In this document: one piece after another, positions 5,934 through 10,251 of the stretch
How the letters are laid out: every line of letters begins with the position of its first letter
How positions within the stretch are numbered: the first letter of the stretch is position 1
Source: Promethearchaeota archaeon
Lineage (GTDB): Archaea > Asgardarchaeota > Lokiarchaeia > Sigyniarchaeales > SOKP01
Length of the DNA stretch: 10,251 nt
NCBI GenBank assembly: GCA_016840695.1
Contig: JAEORV010000025.1
Location: forward strand, 1 to 10,251
Direction: 5' to 3'
Position numbers and translations under genes: made by a program
The notes under the pieces: model-generated
What the model was told of the DNA's origin: nothing
The model's input: the letters and a program-made list of their open reading frames with translations, nothing else
The model's database searches: none

Positions 5934-7354
5934 TTAAAATAGAAGTATTAATCAAGCAACATTTTCAAGAAATAAGACGAGAATTAAATCAGAGAGAACG
6001 AACGCACGCAAAAGCACCCAATTCGAACATTTCCGTCATAGCAACCATCCTTGGGAATGTCTCTATTGATGGATTACAACAAACTATAAAAAAAATGCTA
6101 CAAAGACACCCAATACTCAACGCCCATGTGGAGCTTGATGGAAAAAAAACATTTGTTGTCGCAAATAATAGTATTGAAATACCCATAATAGTGATGGAGC
6201 GCACCTCTGACGACCAATGGAGGGAGGAAATCATCCATCAACACAAAATTCCGTTCAATATGGAGCAAGGTCCTTTGATTCGGTTCATTCTATTACACTC
6301 TGCTGAAATCTCTGACCTAATAATATTTTGCCAGCACGTGATCTGCGATGGCATGTCATTGATCTATTTAGCAAGAGACATCATGACGCATTTAGGAGAC
6401 CCTTCTAAGAGGGTTGAACTGCTCCCAGCTGCTCCGATTGTTAATAAAGACAGTATTCCCTCAGATATCAAGCCAAGTTTAGCGATGCGAACCCTCGGTA
6501 ATACGATCAACAAGAAATGGGAAAAATGCGAGATCCTCGTTGACTATAACGATTTTTACGCGCTACACGATGTATTTTGGGATAATTATACATACAAGGC
6601 TCATTTATACGAGCTCTCCAGAGAAGATACAGAAGCATTGATTTTGGCTTGTCGCAAAAATGGGTTTACGGTGAACAGTGCCTTGATTACCGCTTTTGCA
6701 ATTGCTCAAAACCAGTTATCTCCAGAATCACAGAAATATTTAGAAAAATTTGCATCTGCGGTAAATTTACGTAATTTTCTCAAGAATCCAATAGGAGAAC
6801 AATTTGGTTTTTTTGCGGGAGGGATGGAATTGAAATTTAAATACTCTGCGAAGGAATCATTCTGGGACGCCGTAAAAAAAATTCATGAAAAAGCAGGTCC
6901 AGAAAAGGTACAAAAACAGGTATTAATTGGTACTCTAAACGCACTTAATCTAAGCTCAACCTTAATAGAAGCACAATTTTTCGCGGCTTTTGGTCATTTA
7001 ATACCACCAACTTCAAAGAGCTACGAAAAAATCAACGCCTTTATATCAGATGAAAAAAATTTAGCAAACAAAATGGTCAAGAAACGGCTATCAAAAGGAT
7101 TCGGATTGGCTCAAATTATGACCAACCTTGGTAAAACGAACTTTCCAGAAAAGTACGGAGATTTAATCCTGAAGAATCTCATATTGATGCCTTCTTGTTC
7201 GCCATACACCGAGTTGGTTTTAGGCGTTGTGACTCACGGAGGTACCCTGAGCATAACTTTAAACCACATGGAAGAATCAATCTCTTCAGAAAAAATTCTG
7301 AAAATCAGGGATAGGGCAAATAAAATCTTAAAAAAAGCTATAAGGTTATCGTAA
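5930..7354 (+). CDS. Standalone condensation-domain / alcohol O-acetyltransferase (PapA-like) family protein
   Basis: The 474-residue protein has the layout of the chloramphenicol acetyltransferase-like condensation superfamily. The active-site motif is FCQHVICDGMSL (133-144): catalytic H136, D140 and G141 fit HHxxxDG, but the first His is Gln (Q135). Other marks are the N-terminal strand/helix with LQQTIKKMLQRHPILNAHVE (49-68), SAVNLRNFL (276-284; compare the DLR motif), and a C-terminal block TNLGKTNFP (398-406) followed by VLGVVTHGGTLSITLNH (430-446). Family members move an acyl group from CoA or a carrier protein to an alcohol or amine. No carrier, adenylation or ketosynthase domain lies nearby, so a free acyl-CoA substrate is more likely than peptide synthesis. 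Substrates are unknown. No signal peptide or membrane helix is seen. It starts at GTG and is divergent from the winged-helix regulator, its probable controller. Confidence 0.85.
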   Translation: MIKIEVLIKQHFQEIRRELNQRERTHAKAPNSNISVIATILGNVSIDGLQQTIKKMLQRHPILNAHVELDGKKTFVVANNSIEIPIIVMERTSDDQWREEIIHQHKIPFNMEQGPLIRFILLHSAEISDLIIFCQHVICDGMSLIYLARDIMTHLGDPSKRVELLPAAPIVNKDSIPSDIKPSLAMRTLGNTINKKWEKCEILVDYNDFYALHDVFWDNYTYKAHLYELSREDTEALILACRKNGFTVNSALITAFAIAQNQLSPESQKYLEKFASAVNLRNFLKNPIGEQFGFFAGGMELKFKYSAKESFWDAVKKIHEKAGPEKVQKQVLIGTLNALNLSSTLIEAQFFAAFGHLIPPTSKSYEKINAFISDEKNLANKMVKKRLSKGFGLAQIMTNLGKTNFPEKYGDLILKNLILMPSCSPYTELVLGVVTHGGTLSITLNHMEESISSEKILKIRDRANKILKKAIRLS

Positions 7355-7359
7355 ATTCA

Positions 7360-7394
7360 TTTAATCTTTCATTTTTTTATTTAATCTTATTTTG
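7360..7394 (+). terminator. T-rich terminator after the acyltransferase gene
   Basis: The sequence directly after the stop is strongly T-rich, including a run of seven T at 7372-7378 and further T clusters to 7393. Such tracts terminate archaeal transcription without a hairpin. Confidence 0.55.
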
Positions 7395-7418
7395 AAATGA
7401 AGTCATTTAAATTTCAAA
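7391..7418. terminator. Hairpin-forming inverted repeat between convergent genes
   Basis: TTTGAAAT (7391-7398) pairs perfectly with ATTTCAAA (7411-7418) across a 12-nt loop. It sits midway between the ends of the convergent acyltransferase and CheR genes, so it could mark transcript ends from either side. It is AT-only apart from one G-C pair per stem, so stability is low. Confidence 0.35.
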
Positions 7419-7431
7419 TTATCAACCTTAT

Positions 7432-8454
7432 CTACGTAAAAGTTTCGTTAGAACTAGTATTGATGTAAATGTGATTCGTTGGATCGATTATTTTCAACCG
7501 TCCATGAGTGTTAAACAAGGATTCAGTTTTTCCTAAAATTAAAAGCCCGCCCTCGCTTAATTGCTTTTCGATAATTCTTAAAAACTTGTTTCTGTTTTCA
7601 ATATTGAAGTAAATTAATAAATTACGGCAGAAGATCACGTCAAACTTCCATGGATGCGTGCGAATTTTAGTTATGTCTTCGTTCACCAACGTGATGCTCT
7701 TTTTTATATCGTTTGATAAATGATATTTCATGCCTTGAGGTGTATTATTTAACCTGAAGTGTTTATTGAGATAATATTCTGAGACATTTCTAATAGATTC
7801 TTCTCCATATATTGCTCTTTTGGCGTCTTCAATGGTAAAAGTATCTATATCTGAAGCAATAACTTCGCATTTTGGAAATTTTGGAAAGTGATGCTTTAAA
7901 TTGTTCAATAATATTGCTAAAGAATAGGGTTCTTCCCCAGAAGCACACGCACAAGACCAGACATAGATAGGAGGATTTACACTCCGCTTACTTTTTATTT
8001 TTCTATACAGCGACAGTTTTTCTAAGTTAGAAAAAAGAGTTTCATGATATTTAATCGGTTGTTCAAGGTTAATCTTTCTTTTAGGCATTTTTTCGTCGTT
8101 AAGAGGTTGATTCGGCCTTAACCTGTTGATAAAAATCTCGTCGTCATAATTCAGGCTTTTGAGGAATAGGTTTTGGAAGGTTGCATAAACCTCCCAATCT
8201 CTAAAAAAATAAGTATAATTAATGTTAAAGCTTTCGACAAATTTTCTGAGTTCCTCTTTATCCGATAGCAAAAACGTGTTGTATTTATCAAGATCAGTGC
8301 AGGCTACTCGTATCATTCGGGCTTTCAACCTTCTCAAAATAAAGGTACGTCTATAGTAATCTAAATTCAATCCAGTTTTTTCTTTCAATAACTTGATTAA
8401 TTTATCGAATGAAACCTGCTTAATGATAAGTTTTTCTTCTATTGTCAATGCCAT
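7432..8454 (-). CDS. cheR: CheR-type SAM-dependent methyltransferase, second of a tandem pair
   Basis: The protein has 340 residues. An N-terminal helical CheR domain (about 15-105) carries RRTFILRRLKARM (35-47) and NINYTYFFRDWEVY (77-90), the latter matching the CheR N-T-x-F-F-R block with R85. A linker of about 60 residues precedes the methyltransferase domain. That domain has SAM motif VWSCACASGEEPYSLA (165-180), acidic motif VIASDID (198-204), FDVIFCRNLLIYF (271-283) and LLILGKTESLF (304-314). CheR proteins methylate glutamates on chemoreceptor tails using SAM, and this copy keeps the usual FCRN. Its ATG directly follows the TAG stop of the first copy with no gap, so translation is probably coupled. 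No receptor, CheA, CheB or CheY gene is in the window, so the target is unknown; a non-chemotaxis role is possible. At about 50 residues longer than E. coli CheR, the excess is mainly the linker. Confidence 0.88.
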   Translation of the reverse strand: MALTIEEKLIIKQVSFDKLIKLLKEKTGLNLDYYRRTFILRRLKARMIRVACTDLDKYNTFLLSDKEELRKFVESFNINYTYFFRDWEVYATFQNLFLKSLNYDDEIFINRLRPNQPLNDEKMPKRKINLEQPIKYHETLFSNLEKLSLYRKIKSKRSVNPPIYVWSCACASGEEPYSLAILLNNLKHHFPKFPKCEVIASDIDTFTIEDAKRAIYGEESIRNVSEYYLNKHFRLNNTPQGMKYHLSNDIKKSITLVNEDITKIRTHPWKFDVIFCRNLLIYFNIENRNKFLRIIEKQLSEGGLLILGKTESLFNTHGRLKIIDPTNHIYINTSSNETFT

Positions 8455-9492
8455 CTAATATAATCTATTTTTTGATTTTATATAAATATGGTTACGCGAG
8501 TCGACTTGCCTTAAAGAGCCAAACTCGTTAAATAACGTTTCTGTCTTTCCCAAAATTAGTATTCCATTTTCTTCAAGCTGATTTTCCATGATGCGCAGGA
8601 ATCGGTCGCGATTTTGGCGATTAAAATATATTAATAAATATCTACAAAAAATGATATCATATCTATACGGTCTATCATGTCCTTTCGTCACGTCTTCAAC
8701 AACAAAATCGATTTTATCTTTAATTCGTTCGTTAATGATGTTTTCATGTCCAAAATGAGTTGATTTCCTTGTGAAGTATTTATTTTCAAAATAATCTGAT
8801 ATTTCCTTCATGGAATCGTCAGAATACACGCCTCTTTTAGCTTTATTTATGGCTTCTTGGGCAATATCCGATGCAACAATCTTATACTGGGGGAAATCCT
8901 TAACTTGTTGTTCGAGATTGTCTAAAATCATGGCTATTGAATATGGTTCTTCTCCAGTAGCGCAAGGACACGACCAAATGTGGATTTTATTTTTTTTATT
9001 TTTAGCGTTCAGTATCTTTCTGTAAAAGGAGAGCTGATTAAGAAAGATGAAAATATCAACGTAACTCGAGCTAGGTCTACTTGAAGGTCCGTTTTCTTTT
9101 ATCATGGCCCTTGCTCTATTCGCTTTTGAACTGAACTTGGCGAGTTTATTATGATCTGGCTTGATATTACTTTGAATCTCTCCTTTATTAATGTTCAGGC
9201 CATCGATAAAAAAATCTTGAAAGGTTTCAAACACGTCATAATCTCGAAAAAAGAAGGTGTAATTTATGGTAAATCCGTCAACAAATTTTTTCACTTCTCC
9301 GTCTTTTGATATTAAATAATCATAGTATTCGTTCAGAGTCCTACTATTTACTCGAATCATTCGTGATTTTATTCTTTTTTCTATAAAAGGGCGTCTATAA
9401 TATTCAAAATTTAATCCAGTTTTCTCTCTTAATAGATGAAGGAGCTTCAGATACATCTTGTTGTCAATAACAATGTCTTCGATATGTTTCAC
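8455..9492 (-). CDS. cheR: CheR-type SAM-dependent methyltransferase, first of a tandem pair
   Basis: The 345-residue protein is clearly paralogous to the following gene. Shared blocks include LLREKTGLNFEYYRRPFIEK (20-39), TINYTFFFRDYDVF (75-88, R83), SAM motif IWSCPCATGEEPYSIAM (172-188), VASDIAQEAI (206-215), CRYLLIYFNRQNRDRFLRI (283-301) and ILILGKTETLF (311-321). Two differences from ordinary CheR stand out. The Asn of the FCRN motif is Tyr (Y285), and the SAM loop has Cys at the position usually Ala (C175). A basic, Ser/Lys/Asn-rich linker (about 101-145) separates the domains and differs from the linker in the other copy. It starts at GTG with AAGGTGA overlapping. A TAA two codons upstream excludes an earlier start, and the next ATG is codon 13. 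Its TAG stop touches the ATG of the second copy. The substrate is unknown. Confidence 0.87.
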   Translation of the reverse strand: MKHIEDIVIDNKMYLKLLHLLREKTGLNFEYYRRPFIEKRIKSRMIRVNSRTLNEYYDYLISKDGEVKKFVDGFTINYTFFFRDYDVFETFQDFFIDGLNINKGEIQSNIKPDHNKLAKFSSKANRARAMIKENGPSSRPSSSYVDIFIFLNQLSFYRKILNAKNKKNKIHIWSCPCATGEEPYSIAMILDNLEQQVKDFPQYKIVASDIAQEAINKAKRGVYSDDSMKEISDYFENKYFTRKSTHFGHENIINERIKDKIDFVVEDVTKGHDRPYRYDIIFCRYLLIYFNRQNRDRFLRIMENQLEENGILILGKTETLFNEFGSLRQVDSRNHIYIKSKNRLY

Positions 9493-9495
9493 CTT
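9489..9495 (-). promoter_or_regulatory. Shine-Dalgarno-like AAGGTGA overlapping the GTG start of the first CheR
   Basis: On the minus strand AAGGTGA includes the GTG start codon at 9490-9492. It is the same arrangement as at 5928-5933 before the acyltransferase gene. No alternative start lies at normal distance downstream. Confidence 0.35.
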
Positions 9496-9536
9496 GTTTT
9501 ATTAGGAATTCGTACTACATTGAGAAGATTCATCAG

Positions 9537-9545
9537 TTATATTTT
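9537..9545 (-). promoter_or_regulatory. Possible TATA box for the CheR pair
   Basis: The minus strand reads AAAATATAA, 45-53 nt before the GTG at 9492, predicting a leader of about 20-25 nt. The rest of the 151-nt spacer to the DUF362 gene is AT-rich with no other gene. Confidence 0.4.
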
Positions 9546-9643
9546 ACGATTTTTACATCACCATAATAGAAGTAATGGAATAAATATCTTCTTGTTATAA
9601 TTCAATGCTCGATTTCAATTCAAATTATGAAATTTTAAAATTT

Positions 9644-10251
9644 TTAGAACTTTCGATACACATCCTCTATACTGGCCCCGATAATCTCTATCTCATCCAT
9701 GTTAGCGGTACCTAATCCTTTTTTTTCCGAGTATTGTAAATATTTTGCTCTTTTTGGACCATATCCGATTATTGCACTTCCCACACAATCAACTGCCACG
9801 GGGTCATCGCCAGCAACGATGATATCCATCCTCACAGGGGAACCTCCTATTTCCGAACCTTCGGAGCCAATTATTCCATCAATCAGTTGAAATTTCATTT
9901 TAGGTCTCACCAGCGAGGTGAGATCGGCTATTTTCTCGTGAATATTCGAATGCATTATGCCTTTTGGTAAAATTGTACCCATCATGTTTTTCATGCTCAA
10001 TGTAGTTTCGGCCATTGAATGTGTTTTCAATGATGGGACAGATATGATGCAACTCGCATCCCAGGCAGTTTTCGCAAGGTTCACCTCTTTCAGGACAAAA
10101 GGATTTGGAATTTTGATATTATTCACGCGATCATCTTTATTTAAATCAATTACTTCTACACCGTATTCTTCTAGCCTAAACACGTCGTTTAGTTTCATGG
10201 TCATGTGAGTGCTACTGGAATCTCCCCCGTCTGCAACAACTATTTTATTTG
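9644..10251 (-). CDS. DUF362 family protein (partial, 5' end off the right edge)
   Basis: The frame stays open upstream of the ATG at 10204 to the window edge (residues NKIVVADGGDSSSTH precede it). The true start is therefore probably outside and the ATG is internal; VVADGGDSS fits the start of a DUF362 domain better than MTMKL does. At least 202 residues are present. The family marks are SVPSLKTHSMAETTLSMKN followed by MMG, then LIDGIIGSEGSEIGG, VAGDDPVAVDCVG and the C-terminal IIGYGPKRAKYL. Many DUF362 proteins are fused to or sit beside 4Fe-4S ferredoxin domains. Here the protein ends without any Cys-rich motif, so it is a standalone form or the ferredoxin is upstream of the window. The biochemical role of the family is poorly defined and none is claimed. 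It is on the same strand as the CheR pair, 151 nt upstream, which is too far to assume one operon. Confidence 0.85.
   Translation of the reverse strand, partial: NKIVVADGGDSSSTHMTMKLNDVFRLEEYGVEVIDLNKDDRVNNIKIPNPFVLKEVNLAKTAWDASCIISVPSLKTHSMAETTLSMKNMMGTILPKGIMHSNIHEKIADLTSLVRPKMKFQLIDGIIGSEGSEIGGSPVRMDIIVAGDDPVAVDCVGSAIIGYGPKRAKYLQYSEKKGLGTANMDEIEIIGASIEDVYRKF

Noticed and set aside
5930..7354. Nonribosomal peptide synthetase fragment
   Set aside because: The protein is a complete standalone condensation-fold unit; no adenylation, carrier or thioesterase segments are present on either side.
4651..7414. 13-nt repeat GTCATTTAAATTT at 4651-4663 and 7402-7414, both near 3' ends of minus-strand genes
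   Set aside because: Mostly A/T with the self-complementary ATTTAAAT core that is common here; one copy overlaps a stop codon. Too weak to call a shared element.
9612..9633. ATTTCA (9612-9617) / TGAAAT (9628-9633) inverted repeat near the DUF362 stop, loosely like the operator core
   Set aside because: Only 6 bp with a 10-nt spacer in AT-rich DNA, not in the compact TGAAAYTTCA form.
1..10251. CRISPR array, insertion sequence or integrated element
   Set aside because: No regularly spaced repeats, transposase or integrase motifs, or flanking target duplications were seen. The tRNA 3' end is not repeated elsewhere in the window as an attachment site would be.

Overview
The window looks archaeal, most plausibly from an Asgard (Lokiarchaeia-like) lineage. 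The archaeal call rests on AT-rich DNA, TATA-box promoters with short leaders and few Shine-Dalgarno (SD) sequences, and a tRNA-Phe with a 20-nt intron at the canonical archaeal 37/38 site that can fold as a bulge-helix-bulge. The gene content (a tandem winged-helix regulator, DUF362, a TATA-driven CheR pair, a cytosolic alkaline-phosphatase-superfamily enzyme) fits Asgard genomes, but the narrower placement is inference, since no marker protein is present.

Layout from left to right. (1) A partial multi-spanning membrane protein (minus strand, cut by the left edge) is divergent from a small soluble protein with an EF-hand-like DxTxDGxxD loop (1112-1651, plus). (2) That gene ends 3 nt from the end of a convergent 634-residue metal-dependent phosphatase/phosphodiesterase of the alkaline phosphatase superfamily (1655-3559, minus). 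(3) Upstream of it on the same strand lie an SPL-like radical SAM protein (3626-4447) and, only 19 nt before that gene, an intron-containing tRNA-Phe(GAA) (4467-4563). The two are probably co-transcribed. (4) A two-winged-helix GbsR/MarR-like regulator (4656-5771, minus) is divergent from a standalone condensation/acyltransferase-fold protein (5930-7354, plus). (5) After a convergent terminator region come two tandem CheR-type methyltransferases (8455-9492 and 7432-8454, minus), the stop of one abutting the start of the next. (6) A partial DUF362 protein runs off the right edge (9644-10251, minus).

The most striking structure is in the 158-bp divergent spacer between the regulator and the acyltransferase. 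There, a 58-bp interrupted palindrome (5799-5856) carries 23 paired positions per arm. Its outer arms contain the two mirror-image TATA elements and its centre is TGAAAC-TTCA. A near-identical copy of that centre (12 of 13 bases) recurs at 5897-5909 in the acyltransferase leader. This is a strong candidate operator by which the regulator controls both itself and the acyltransferase, making the pair a self-contained regulatory module.

No transposase, CRISPR array, rRNA or integrase was seen. All intergenic gaps are shorter than 200 bp and contain mainly promoters, leaders and terminators.
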